Origin: Leptasterias polaris
Lineage: Eukaryota; Echinodermata; Asteroidea; Forcipulatida; Asteriidae
Assembly (NCBI GenBank): GCA_037783415.1
Contig: JAZGTN010000191.1
Coordinates: forward strand, 31,354-95,353
Direction of reading: 5' to 3'
DNA: 64,000 bases
The translations under genes and the position numbers were made by a program. Shown piece by piece: positions 24,553 through 34,033 of this stretch. The notes below the pieces were generated by a model, which saw only the letters and a program-made list of their open reading frames with translations, was not told the origin of the DNA and made no database searches. Within the stretch, counting starts at the first letter, position 1; each line of letters starts with the position of its first letter.

Positions 24553-24771
24553 GACCCTTCCCATGAAATATGCTAATTACATTCACGCATGCGTACAGAC
24601 CCTGCTGGTTGGCAAACGCCATAGAGTTGTGCACTAAGTAGACGCACAAGCGCGTCTGCGTCACGCCACCATCAGCCCCACACAAAAAGGGGCAATGTTC
24701 CATCATTTTGCCAACCAGCAGTGTAAGTGCGCACGCGTGAAGTGCAATTTAAATATTTCATGGGAAGGGTC
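24553..24771. mobile_element. GACCCTTCCC MITE, copy 2 (intact)
   Basis: A complete 219-bp copy with GACCCTTCCCATGAAATAT ends and TA on both sides. The two halves are complementary over much of their length (GCTGGTTGGCAAA against TTTGCCAACCAGC), so it folds into a long hairpin. It is read in the opposite direction to copies 1 and 3. It abuts the next TIR element, sharing TATA at the border. No coding capacity. Confidence 0.88.
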
Positions 24772-24775
24772 TATA

Positions 24776-25519
24776 GGCTGTGCAAGTCTCGCGCGTAAGC
24801 GAACTTCCGGGACCATCGTGGTCCCAGCCATAATATGGAGTTTTACGTTGGCAAGATTTTGTTTCGTCTATAATTTTAGTTTAACGTACTTTATGACCAT
24901 GAAAATTAAATATGTTGTTGAGAATGTAGTACTAAGTGATAAAAAATATGAAAGTAAAATCAATTCAACAATGCAACGAAGAAAACCCAAGAATTAAACT
25001 TGACCTCTGCTTCCGGTTACTTGCAAAAAATTTAGAATTTGTGCCCACCTCCGATCACCAAATTTGTTTTGGTCGCGCGATGATAATCACAAGACGCTGT
25101 AATTGCCAGACGCTAAGCCTTTTCATTGCAGTCTACGGTTGTCGAGGCGTCAGCGTCCTCTTTAAACTGCGTCACACGTTAATTCGTACGCCCGTGCGAT
25201 CATCGCGCGTCTGCGTTTAAACCTGCTTTAGTGGTTGCACGTATTCAGGCATGGATTTACAAAAGGGTTTCCTAAAAAGTTCACAGATCAAATAAGCATC
25301 CTTGTCCCAGAGGGTTGTTTTTGTTTCAACAAAAACTAACAAATAAATTGTGTGTTTATTATGAAAGCTAAAACTAATTTTATGCAAATTGTAATGAGTA
25401 TTTTTGTTGGTCAGATTGTTTCATAGATCTAATTTAAAAACAATGATTTGATTTCAGAAAAAATATGTTCTTCACTTGACGTGTTTTCTCGCTCCGATAC
25501 GCGCGAGACTTGCACAGCC
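24776..25519. mobile_element. 744-bp TIR element (GGCTGTGCAAGTCTCGCGCG), TA-flanked
   Basis: Perfect inverted repeats of 22 bp starting GGCTGTGCAAGTCTCGCG stand at 24776 and 25519, with TA outside both ends (24774-24775, 25520-25521). The interior is AT-rich with no transposase frame. The arrangement fits a non-autonomous Tc1/mariner-type element. Confidence 0.75.
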
Positions 25520-25533
25520 TATTGTCATATATA

Positions 25534-26948
25534 CTAGCGGGATGCCGCGCTTCGCGCGGCACCCGCTAGGTGGGCGCGACTCTTGCGTATAAAATGTTGC
25601 AAAGTGGGGTGAGGGGGAAGGAGATAATTTGAGAGGGTATGAGAGGTTATCATTTTCAGAATGGGTTTGGTAAGGATATTGAAAATGAGTACGCAAGGTA
25701 GTTATGTGTTATGATAAAATGTTGAGCATGCAAAAGATGTTGAGTGTGGTCGAAACGTCGCGTTCCCTCCTGACCCTTTTCTTGCCCCTTTTCTCGACTA
25801 CGAAGCAAGTTGGGGGTGAGTTTGATTATTTGGGAAGGATATACTAAGGCAATGATGCATGCTTGGCATGATATGTAGGTTTTTTGATATGTGAGGTCTT
25901 TTGAATATCTAACAAAGGCCCGAGTAATCAATGGAAAATATGCTTCTGTGGTCCTAAAATTTGTAAAATGTGTGAATTTATGTATACTTGATTGTTTCTT
26001 TATTTCTTGATTTCTTTTGACCTATTTCTTTATTTCTTAAATGTGTGTTTGTTTCTATACTTTCTCTCTCTGTATATCCGTGTTTGCCCGTACTGGTGAA
26101 CTTTGTATTTGCTCAGTATATTTCGGTGTTTCTGTAATGATGTGTTTTTCTGACTTGTCTGTTTGTCTTTTTATTTGTTTATTTTGTTAATGTCTTAGTT
26201 TCGTTGTTTCCTTATTTGCATAGGGGGGGCCTATACAATCTTTGATGTTTCTTGATATCTCGTTGACGTTTATTGTTTGATGTTTTTATGTTACAGTTGA
26301 TTTCGATGCTTGTATGTCAGTATTTCTGTGTTTTTTAAAATAATTTCGGGTGTGGTGTTTGTTTCCTCATTTCGTTCTTCTAGATTGTGTAAATGGTTGA
26401 TGAATACAATAATAATGTTAAGTGTTACAGGGTGTGATTGTGTCACATTTTGTTGATGACAGTTTTGTAAACTTGTTTATTATTTTGTCTTGAAGGACCC
26501 TGTTCAAATTTTATTCATCGGCCCTACGTCTAAAGATTTAAATAAGAAACGAAAATAACATAAACAATATTTGTGTGTTAGCGTTTTCCTTTATTTGTTC
26601 CTTTCTGTCTGTCTTTGATTTCTTGATTTATGTGCTTAATTGTTTGGAGGAGGCTTTATTTTTGTGTGTTTTCCCTTTATTTCATTGTTCTTTATGGCTT
26701 GTTTCTTTATTTCTTTATTGCTCGGAAATTATTGGTTGTATTTAGGCCTACATACCACGAAATGCAGGTAAGGACTAATATTCAATAATGCTAATTGTCT
26801 TTGTGAATTTTATGTTGTGTCTTTATGAAAGAAATAATAAAAGGAAAACATTATAAAGGGGACATATGAGGTCACATCAAGAAGGGAAACAATGAGCTGG
26901 AAGAAGACAAAGCATCGTTAACAGAAAATATGCAGTTTACAATTAGGA
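25534..26948 (-). mobile_element. Helitron-like non-autonomous element, copy B
   Basis: Uninterrupted 1.4 kb copy. On the minus strand it starts TCCTAATT after a flanking A (26949) and ends with the hairpin and CTAG next to T (25533). The hairpin is identical to that in copy A. The body, rich in TTTCTTTATTTC-like pyrimidine stretches, aligns with copy A with many small differences, so both are old. No coding region. Confidence 0.68.
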
Positions 26949-26999
26949 TTATTCCCCCCCCCCCTTTGAGCTGCATTTTAAATCAATCATCTCGCTATA

Positions 27000-27392
27000 A
27001 TAGTATGCCGTTGCACATAATCGCGGGGAGACGTAGGAACACCAGTGCCGACCCCAGTAAGCGGTGTCCGGCACGCGAAATTCCCAGAATGCACAACAAT
27101 GCAAGACCCCCAATTTATGTTTTGAATATGCAAAGTTTATCCCAAAATCAACACCCACAAATCATCTGACCGTCACGCATACAGACTAACCCGCCGCAAA
27201 AAAAAACCCATGCCTGACGGGTATGAAAACACGAAAGGGCCGACCAATGCGGGTGTCCAGCTACCGTTGCACGCTTTCGCGGGGAGACGTCGGAACACCA
27301 ACGCAGACCCCAACCACCCCAATGCGGGTATCCGGCTGCCGTTGCACACAATTGCGGCTACACGTCGGAACACCAACGCAGACCCCAACCCA
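27000..27392. repeat. 75-bp repeats with CGTTGCAC...GGAACACCAACGC core
   Basis: Two adjacent copies of a 75-bp unit (about 27246-27320 and 27321-27392) and one partial, more diverged copy at about 27005-27062. All share CCGTTGCAC, a GACGT-type word and GGAACACCA. The unit length is a multiple of three and one plus-strand frame stays open across both copies, encoding the repeated peptide RRNTNADPN. I do not regard it as a gene because the frame is short and has no recognisable start context. Confidence 0.7.
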
Positions 27393-27936
27393 CGGGTACT
27401 CCGACAATGACCTCAGGACGCCCAAATTCAGCAGGGTGCGGGCGCCAGTGTTGACCTGAAAAGATGGCGCGCTTCAAATCCAATATGGCGCGCATAATCA
27501 TAATGGACTGGCAATGAGGTTGTTATTGCACGTGTAGTTTATATGTATTTATATAAGGGAGAGTGTGATTGAGATGAGAGGCGGAGGGAGGAACCTCTCG
27601 AGGGAAGATTACACTACTGACCAAATCATACCAGTCCATATTCTTGTGTTTCATGTTTTACAACCTACTCTACTCAGTCCATATGAAAAAGCTATTTAAG
27701 ATAAAACTTGTTTAGCTTGGAGTGAACTCATGTTTTGAGCAATTCAATCATAGGCAAGTCACTAACATTAATTAAAGGAACTATTTTAGTTTTCTAGCCA
27801 AGATTCAGTGTTTTAGTTGCTGTTCACTGTTCAAATCATGAGCTGTCGGAAGTAAAAACATAAAGAGTATTGCCTGGTTCGGAAACAATACTACCCTAAA
27901 AATGATGCGCACGATGTCTTGATGAAGGTTGCGCAA
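27393..27936. other. Non-genic DNA with a possible small MITE
   Basis: The words ATGGACTGG (about 27503) and CCAGTCCAT (about 27632) form a short inverted pair around about 130 bp, which may be a small MITE. Nothing else is supportable. Confidence 0.35.
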
Positions 27937-27972
27937 ATTTCATGCACGAGCCTATAGGCTCGTGCATGAAAT
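27937..27972. repeat. Perfect 36-bp palindrome, no spacer
   Basis: The sequence is identical on both strands from 27937 to 27972, centred between 27954 and 27955 (CCTA|TAGG). Each arm is ATTTCATGCACGAGCCTA. It is not part of a longer inverted repeat that I can see. Confidence 0.95.
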
Positions 27973-28069
27973 AACAGGAGTAGCAGTTTAATATCAAAAC
28001 TCAAGAGAAAAATATTTTAAAACAAAGTTAAACTGGAAATAATGAAATTTAACCGAGAACGAATGACTT

Positions 28070-28205
28070 ACTTTTGTCAGTCACAGTCATTAAGAATGAC
28101 TAAGTACATTAGTCACTGCTGACTAATCATTAGTCCTGCACCTATTCAATTAGTCAAAAACCCCAGACTAATCTAAATTAGTCATTTTGACTAATTTATA
28201 AGCAC
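28070..28205. repeat. Cluster of TGACTAAT/ATTAGTCA motifs
   Basis: Nine occurrences of GACTAA(T) or its complement in about 135 bp, in both orientations and with irregular spacing. TGACTAA resembles an AP-1-type (bZIP) binding site, so it could be a regulatory cluster, or a decayed palindromic repeat. The nearest gene is paralog 2, 2 kb downstream. Confidence 0.6.
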
Positions 28206-28261
28206 CAATGACTAATCTGTGTTTACAGTGTAGTATAATAATAGTAGTCCAACCCAAGGCT

Positions 28262-28383
28262 ACAATTCAGCCGACCAGTTTCATGGCTCTGCTTACGGAA
28301 TTCTGCGCTTACCGTGCCCTGGGCACACAATTCTATGGGAAGTAAACGCAGAATTTCGCGGTAAGCAGAACAATGAAATTGGG
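28262..28383. mobile_element. Short MITE-like inverted repeat
   Basis: The left end (TTTCATGGCTCTGCTTAC...TTCTGCGCTTACC) is complementary to the right end (GTAAACGCAGAATTTCGCGGTAAGCAGAACAATGAAA), with a short central part. Its ends resemble those of the 31044 and 15540 elements, so it is probably a shortened family member. Confidence 0.6.
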
Positions 28384-28394
28384 ACATCAAACGT

Positions 28395-28700
28395 AAATAT
28401 TGACGTCAATATTATGACAAAATTCAGGATTTGTGCCCCAAGTTGCTAATGTTCACGACAATAACAAATTGCACCCTAAATCGTCATTATTGATGCAAAT
28501 AGTTATCACTTTTGCAAAAGTCGTGAACATTAACGCCAATATTTCTGGCAAGATTCACGACCTTGTGCCCCAAGTCGTAAAATTGCCGCTAATTTTCATG
28601 TCAACATTAACCGGGCATGGAGCATAATAAGACATAAACTTCGTCACGAATATTGGCGTCAATTTTAACGACAAAATTCACGACTTGGGCCCCCTGTTGT
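28395..28700. repeat. Degenerate dispersed repeat (CAAAATTCACGACTTGTGCCCCAAGT)
   Basis: Three related segments (about 28400-28445, 28535-28580 and 28648-28700) share a GACGTCAATATT-like word, then CAA(A/G)ATTCA(C/G)GA and TTGTGCCCCAAGT. The intervening DNA also contains TTCACGAC and GTGAACATTAACG words in both directions. No gene is visible. Confidence 0.55.
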
Positions 28701-28783
28701 GAGTAATAACGTCAATACTCACGACAAAGATCATGCCCAGGTAGCAAGCCCATAATATGGGCCCCATATGGGTCCCATATGGA

Positions 28784-28950
28784 CCAGAATATGGGCCCCA
28801 TGTGGGGATAACCCATATGGGGCTCTGTGGATCCTGCACCCGGGATTCATAATGGGTTATGGACCATCCCATATGGGCCCCATATGAATCCTGGGTGCAG
28901 GATCCACAGGGCCCCATATGGGTTATCCCCACATGGGGCCCATATTCTGG
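28784..28950. repeat. Large palindrome, 67-bp arms with 33-nt loop (CCATATGGG-rich)
   Basis: Left arm 28784-28850 and right arm 28884-28950 are complementary with only two mismatches that I can see. Both arms are made of CCCATATGGG and GGGCCC words, which are themselves palindromic and continue outside the arms (28750-28780, 28960-29070). The same words reappear at about 29500-29545. Short open frames through it are by-products of the repeat. Confidence 0.93.
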
Positions 28951-30085
28951 CTCGTCTGGGATACATCTGGGGCCCATCTGGGTTATCCCATATGGGCATT
29001 ACCTGGGATTCGTATGGGCATTCTGGGCCAAAATAAGGGTCCCATGTGGGTAGCGTACATATGGGCCAGCCCAGATAGCCTTATAATATATTCAAGTAAA
29101 TATTTAATGTTAATGATCAGTCTAATTATATGAACGATTACATGTATACTAATCTACAATACCACTAAATACAAACTATATTACTCATTTATAATATGGC
29201 GTATAAGTATATATACCTTTCCCTACTTGGCATGTATTATATATATAGTCCACAAACTGAAGACTTACAGTCATGGTTAACAGTTTTTTAATTAAAAATG
29301 TCATTATTTGAATAAGCTTGTTTTAAATGAAAGCCTCTAATTGTAAATTTTTATGTATGTATTTTTCTTATAGACGAATATCTTACAAAAAAGTTCCAAA
29401 ACTACTTTACAGAGCTAAATTTCACTTAAAATTGTTTTTAAAAATTATCAAAAACACACTACTTCAATGCCCTGTCCCATAAATTTGCATATTGCCAATA
29501 TGGGTTTGCCCAGGTCTTACCCATATCGTACCCATATGGGTCTTTGCATATTATTCTAACCCCAAAGTTTGCTTAGGTCGTGCTTATACTAGGATAACCA
29601 AATGAACCTTTTCATATCACTGCTCACAAGGGATTGCTTAAAGGTAATTCCTATTCTTATGTGGGCCTTTCCATAAATGTTTCATCCAAGTTTGTCCGGA
29701 GAAAATTACAAAATCCATTGGAAGGGTCATAAAACAATTGGGCTTGCTAAACTCTATTCTATTCTAAACTAACAGAGACGTCAATATTTAGGTTCAATGT
29801 TCCTTCAGGGCCACCTTACAAAATGATGTTATCAGGATTGATCGCAGGTGTTGACGTTTTTTCTTCCTCCATATTGAGTTGTGTCAATACTCCATAGCAC
29901 TTTGGCTGGCCATGATTGCAGAATGCTCAACACCATAAGAGAGAAACTCATGCGTGGAGACTTATTATTAAAGTTTACGCCCACAACTTGCGGGTAGGCC
30001 TATTTTATAGAAAGTCGGCGGAATATTCTAATAGCTTTGTGAAGAGATTCTGAACTCTTTTTGTGTGTATCCTTTACCTTCACAG
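28951..30085. other. DNA upstream of paralog 2
   Basis: Beyond the CCATATGGG-type repeats there is AT-rich DNA with no recognisable element. It should contain the 5' UTR intron of paralog 2, whose acceptor ends at 30085 (CTTCACAG); the first exon and promoter cannot be located. Confidence 0.4.
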
Positions 30086-30130
30086 CGATCATACAGTTCA
30101 AACTCTAGCAGAGTCCCACCTTAAAGCATT

Positions 30131-30730
30131 ATGACAGTGTGTCGACTTCTCTTAATAGCAGCCTTTTTAGTTGGCACCGGCGTGCATTCATGTAGTCCCC
30201 CCGTTGGCTGGGAGCGGAAGACCCTTGAGGAGCGAGCCCGTCAGCCGCAGTGGGTCGTCTACGGTACGGTGCTCACCGACGAGATGCCAGCACCCGGCGA
30301 TGTTGGTGACCAGGAAAGCGTGTATACCCTGAAACCAGAGTGTTGGTTAAAGCACGACTTCTCAGAGTCAAATGTAACTTTCGCCAATATCACCGTTTTG
30401 GAGAAAAAATTGGATTGCGTCGCCGCCACGCCGCAGAAGGGGAACAAGTACATTATCTTCCTAAAGTTTGAAGATGGGCGATTTATTGTTGATGACGTGA
30501 ATGTGGAGTCTGGCGCCATAGATGAACCGACCGATCGGGATTTTGGGGCCGTGTATCATGGGATCGACGCTGGTATGGATGGGTTGCCAGCCGGGAGGTG
30601 TCTGGAGGGGGTGGACATACCGTGTTTTGTGGGGGATATCGATAAGGAAGTGTGCAATCATGGTGTGGTTGTCAAGGCCGCCATGTTGTCTGTAGTTATG
30701 ACGTCATTGTTTGCAAACTTATTCTTTTGA
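30131..30730 (+). CDS. Secreted, probably GPI-anchored six-cysteine protein, paralog 2
   Basis: A 199-residue protein closely similar to the one at 35376 (about four in five residues identical by eye) and more distantly related to 12715. Residues 1-20 are a signal peptide (C4 lies inside it). Mature cysteines are at 21, 71, 96, 157, 165 and 175; sequons at N81 and N86; the C-terminus from about V179 is hydrophobic and follows a short CNHG stretch, as in GPI-anchor precursors. Family landmarks are W27, ERARQPQWVVYGTV (35-48), PECWLK, KGNKYIIFL (103-111), YHGID and CFVGD. The start is fixed by the splice acceptor ending at 30085, 45 nt upstream, and by the shared MTVCRLLL start with paralog 3. 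It probably acts at the cell surface; partner and role are unknown. Confidence 0.85.
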   Translation: MTVCRLLLIAAFLVGTGVHSCSPPVGWERKTLEERARQPQWVVYGTVLTDEMPAPGDVGDQESVYTLKPECWLKHDFSESNVTFANITVLEKKLDCVAATPQKGNKYIIFLKFEDGRFIVDDVNVESGAIDEPTDRDFGAVYHGIDAGMDGLPAGRCLEGVDIPCFVGDIDKEVCNHGVVVKAAMLSVVMTSLFANLFF

Positions 30731-32027
30731 TCGGGATAGATTTTAACATTTTACCATAATGTTTTCAGAACTTGATGTACGGTTAAATAATGGGCTTGTA
30801 ATTTACTATGGACTCACAGGCCTGATCGAGGCCAGTGATTTTAACCTCGGGCCAGTATAGGCTCACGACCGGACGAAATATAGTGTTATTGTGTATTTTG
30901 GTTGAAAAGCAATAACTCACTGGAATATTCTTAATTTGTTTAAAGTGCTGTGGAATAGTGGCTTTATGTGTGATAAATATCTTTCATTTCTGTTAATGCA
31001 TATACTAAGCCGTTTTTATTTCCACCCCGAACGGAACAGCTTTGCCCAATTTCATAGAGCTGCTTAAACACACTCAAATTATGCGTACAAGAATGAAGTT
31101 ACCAGCCCCAAAACCATTCCACGTGTATCATCTATGACTGGTATTCTGCTCTAACTTGCTTAGCAGAAAATTGTTAAGCACAATTTGCTGCTAAGCAGCT
31201 CTATGACATAGGCCTAGGGTTCCAGAATGCATGGGACCTATAACGGCTTTTGCTCCATTTGGAGGACGAAGCAATAATGGTTGGGCACTTAAAGCAAAAG
31301 ACATTTATTGTGGAAGCACGATTCTTATAAGGTTGTAGTGTAGTGGTCCAGAGTGCATTTAGAAGAGAAAACAAAAAAACATGAAATTAGTAAGTCACAT
31401 CCGTGTAAGGGTAAAACACACACAAATTAATAATAACATTCTTTATCCCCGATGCAAACTTAACATCGATTAAAAAGAGTTTTTATGGGTATAATTACTT
31501 GGAAAATATTGTGGTTGTTGGATTAAACTGTTTAATTAAGTTTTTATACCGGTAGTAAATATAAACTATTTAGTATACATGTTTAGTAATACGGTCCGCT
31601 GGCCAAATGCTGGTTAACTTAAACAACGGAGGGCCAGTTAGAGTTCACTCCAAATGGTCTGGCTGTTGGCTAGTTCAGTGTAGAAAACCATCCCTATTTT
31701 GGTTTGAAATAATAGATTAGTGGAAAAGTTGGGGATTAGTGAAACGACAAGGTTACTGGTTCTGCTGGCTATCTAGTCACTGAAAAAGTTAAGTGCAAAC
31801 CCTGAGTAGATTGTTGTCTTATGTTGATATTATAGTTAGCAATTTGTAACAGTTTGTAGATTAAACAATTATAATTAATATGTTGTTGAATTTTGGTCTA
31901 CTTGTAAGTTGTACTGGCTGACGTTGCAGATGTTCTGGTGTGGTTTTATTTTTTATTCGACCCCCGTCTCAAGCAACAGACACACAATACACAACAAACT
32001 ACATGCATAGATGTACTGCTAGTTTAA
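30731..32027. other. Non-genic DNA after paralog 2
   Basis: Presumed 3' UTR and AT-rich DNA, apart from the MITE-like element at 31044-31213. No other gene is visible. Confidence 0.45.
31044..31213. mobile_element. MITE-like element (GCCCAATTTCATAGAGCTGCTTAA ends)
   Basis: About 170 bp with inverted ends: CATAGAGCTGCTTAA on the left and TGCTAAGCAGCTCTATG on the right. The interior carries ACCAG, CCACGTGTATCATCTATGACTGG and TTGCTTAGCAGAAAATT. Related copies are at 15540-15882 and, shortened, at 28262-28383. Confidence 0.72.
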
Positions 32028-32697
32028 AGGGGCACGTTGCCTTGGATTGGGCGATTTGGGCTATACAAAGCGTTCCACACAATATTCCTCAAAATTGTGT
32101 GGCTTTCTTTTTATTTTGTGAACTAACAATAATAATAATAATAATAATAATATGGATTTATATCGCGCTTTACCACACCCAAGGGCGTCTCAAAGCGCTT
32201 CTTAACATTATTACCCCTGGTCACTGGGCCATTTATTTCATTCCTTAAACCATCTCAGCTCCCTGGGGAGTATACAGCCTGTGCTGCAATATATGCGCTA
32301 CTAAGCTAAATCAATCACAAGAACCATCTCTGCCCTCACAGGTACCCATTTCACCCCTGGGTGGAGAGAAGCAATTATAGTTAAGTGTCTTGCTCAGGGA
32401 CACAAGTGTCACGACCGGGACTCGAACCCACACTCTGCTGAACAGAAACACCAGAGCTTGAGTTCGGTGCTCTTAACCGCTCGGCCACGACACGCCATTT
32501 TGTGGAGTCAAAGAAATGGTTCTACAAGAAGGCGGAGTGTGCTAGTCATGAAGTAAAGGAAAACCACACAATTTCGTGGCATATTCGGTCGTGGGGATAT
32601 ACATGAAAACATCTTGTTAACCACAATCATTTGATAATCAACGCTTTCAAAAAAGTTTTTTTTAGCCCAAATTGCCTAATTCAAGGCAATGTGTCAC
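32028..32697. mobile_element. MITE with GGGGCACGTTGCCTTGGATT ends, hosting a SINE
   Basis: The left end (GCACGTTGCCTTGGATTGGGCGATTTGGGCTA) is matched by the inverted right end (TAGCCCAAATTGCCTAATTCAAGGCAATGTGTC) with several mismatches. The inner arms are also complementary (CCTCAAAATTGTGTGG against CCACACAATTTCGTGG), so the whole element once formed a long hairpin. A SINE is inserted in the middle (32128-32496). Confidence 0.8.
32128..32496 (-). mobile_element. tRNA-derived SINE
   Basis: On the minus strand the head starts GGCGTGTCGTGGCCGAGCGG (A-box-like TGGCCGAGCGG) and has a B box GGTTCGAGTCC, followed by a body with CAATTGCTTCTC-type words and an (ATT)n 3' tail (32128-32152). The MITE sequence ATTTTGTG is found on both sides (32112-32119 and just after 32496), compatible with a target-site duplication. 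It is not a functional tRNA gene. Confidence 0.85.
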
Positions 32698-33618
32698 TTT
32701 CTTCAAGATGAAAGGGTTTAAAAAAGACCAAACACTTCAAATAGGGCTAGGATATAATATGCAAATGTGTACATGCATGTAGAAACCTATAAGGAAACAC
32801 CGCGAACCTAAAGTGTTATTACATGCGCCTTTAACATGGGGGTGGGGACATCACTTTGTCTTTGACAATCTTTGCGTTAATTTCATTTGGTGCTCAGTAT
32901 GTGCTTGAAATCTCAGGAATTCTTTAAATAGGTATTTTAGAGGGGGGGGTACTTCGGTTTAAGAGGAAATTAGTCTGTTAATATGGGAACATTGGGGATA
33001 CCCTCTGCCCCATTGTGGTGGGTTTTGTTTCTTAATATAAATGGTGGGATCCATAGACTATGATAAAGTCATAATCCTGATGGGGGATGGTACTTGAAGG
33101 TAGATATCGTCCTTGTATTAAACTGTTATTAAAAGAAAACAAGTAATAACATAAGACTGAACATTACAATTCGGTCGATTTAGCAAGACAAGGTACCCCC
33201 CCCCCCCTCCCCACCGAAAATCTTCTAACGAATTCCCATCGTGAGATTCTGTTAACAAAACGAAGACACATCAGGGAGGGGAGGGGTAGGCCTATATAGG
33301 CCTAGTCCATGCTTCATATCGAGCACCAAAAGTGGGTCACAGTGACAGTCACTTCACACGCTTCATTGATTTCATTATAATACCAGCAAAAACGAAAAGA
33401 TTTCCAATAACTGTGGGACTTGTCGTGTGGACCTCGACAATGGTTTCCCCATTGTTGAGCATTGACACCTAGATGCCTACATGACTGAAGCATGTGTTGA
33501 GAGGCTGGGACTGCGACCATGGATGGGTCTTGCAAATACGTTGGTGGCTTCCCAGGTGCATTTTAGATTAAAGTGCTGTCGTCATGATCAAAGCACGCCT
33601 GTGGCCGTACATAGAATA
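32698..33618. other. Non-genic DNA
   Basis: AT-rich DNA with a G run (about 32942-32949), a C run (about 33196-33208) and no supportable gene. Confidence 0.5.
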
Positions 33619-33829
33619 GACCCTTCCCACGAAATATTACGTTAGTTGCACATTGCGCGTGCGCACTGACGGTTTGGTTGGCAAAGTGATGGGACCTCGC
33701 GCCTTTTTGTATGGGGCAGATGGTGGCGTGACACAGACGCGTTTGTGCGTCTGCTTAGTGCACATCTCTATGGAGTTTGCCAACCAATAGTGTCTGTACG
33801 CATGCGTGAATGTAATTTGCATATTTCAA
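33619..33829. mobile_element. GACCCTTCCC MITE, copy 3 (right end decayed)
   Basis: The left end GACCCTTCCCACGAAATATT follows TA. The interior shares TGGTTGGCAAA, CGCCTTTTTGT, GATGGTGGCGTGAC and CGCATGCGTGAATGTAATT with the other two copies, in the same orientation as copy 1. The right terminal repeat is truncated after GCATATTTCA. Confidence 0.8.
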
Positions 33830-33864
33830 TACAAAATTGAATAACAATGGCGTGGTCCCCCATA

Positions 33865-34033
33865 GACCTTATGCATATGACGTCATTTGAGTAGGGCGCC
33901 CTCGCCTAGAGGTCAAAAGGAAGATGTTCATTGGCCAGGCCTGTGCGCCGCGCGTACAAATCAGCGCGTTTCCATTGTTTCATCATCAGTTTACCTCTAA
34001 GATGGCGGCTTGGTGACGTCAATGCATAAGGTC
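33865..34033. mobile_element. Small MITE with TGACGTCA near both ends, copy 1
   Basis: 169 bp with inverted ends GACCTTATGCATATGACGTCA and TGACGTCAATGCATAAGGTC, flanked by TA. The interior includes AAGATGGCGGC, a YY1-like word. The ends resemble those of the GACCCTTCCC elements, suggesting mobilisation by a similar TA-targeting transposase. The TGACGTCA words are perfect CRE-type sites. Confidence 0.8.

Noticed and set aside
28678..29133. Overlapping open frames on both strands rich in G, P, W and Y
   Set aside because: They are translations of the CCATATGGG palindrome; symmetry opens both strands at once.
32400..32496. tRNA gene
   Set aside because: A and B boxes are present but the sequence continues into a SINE body and (ATT)n tail and does not give a proper cloverleaf; the same applies at 35190-35283 and 45610-45687.
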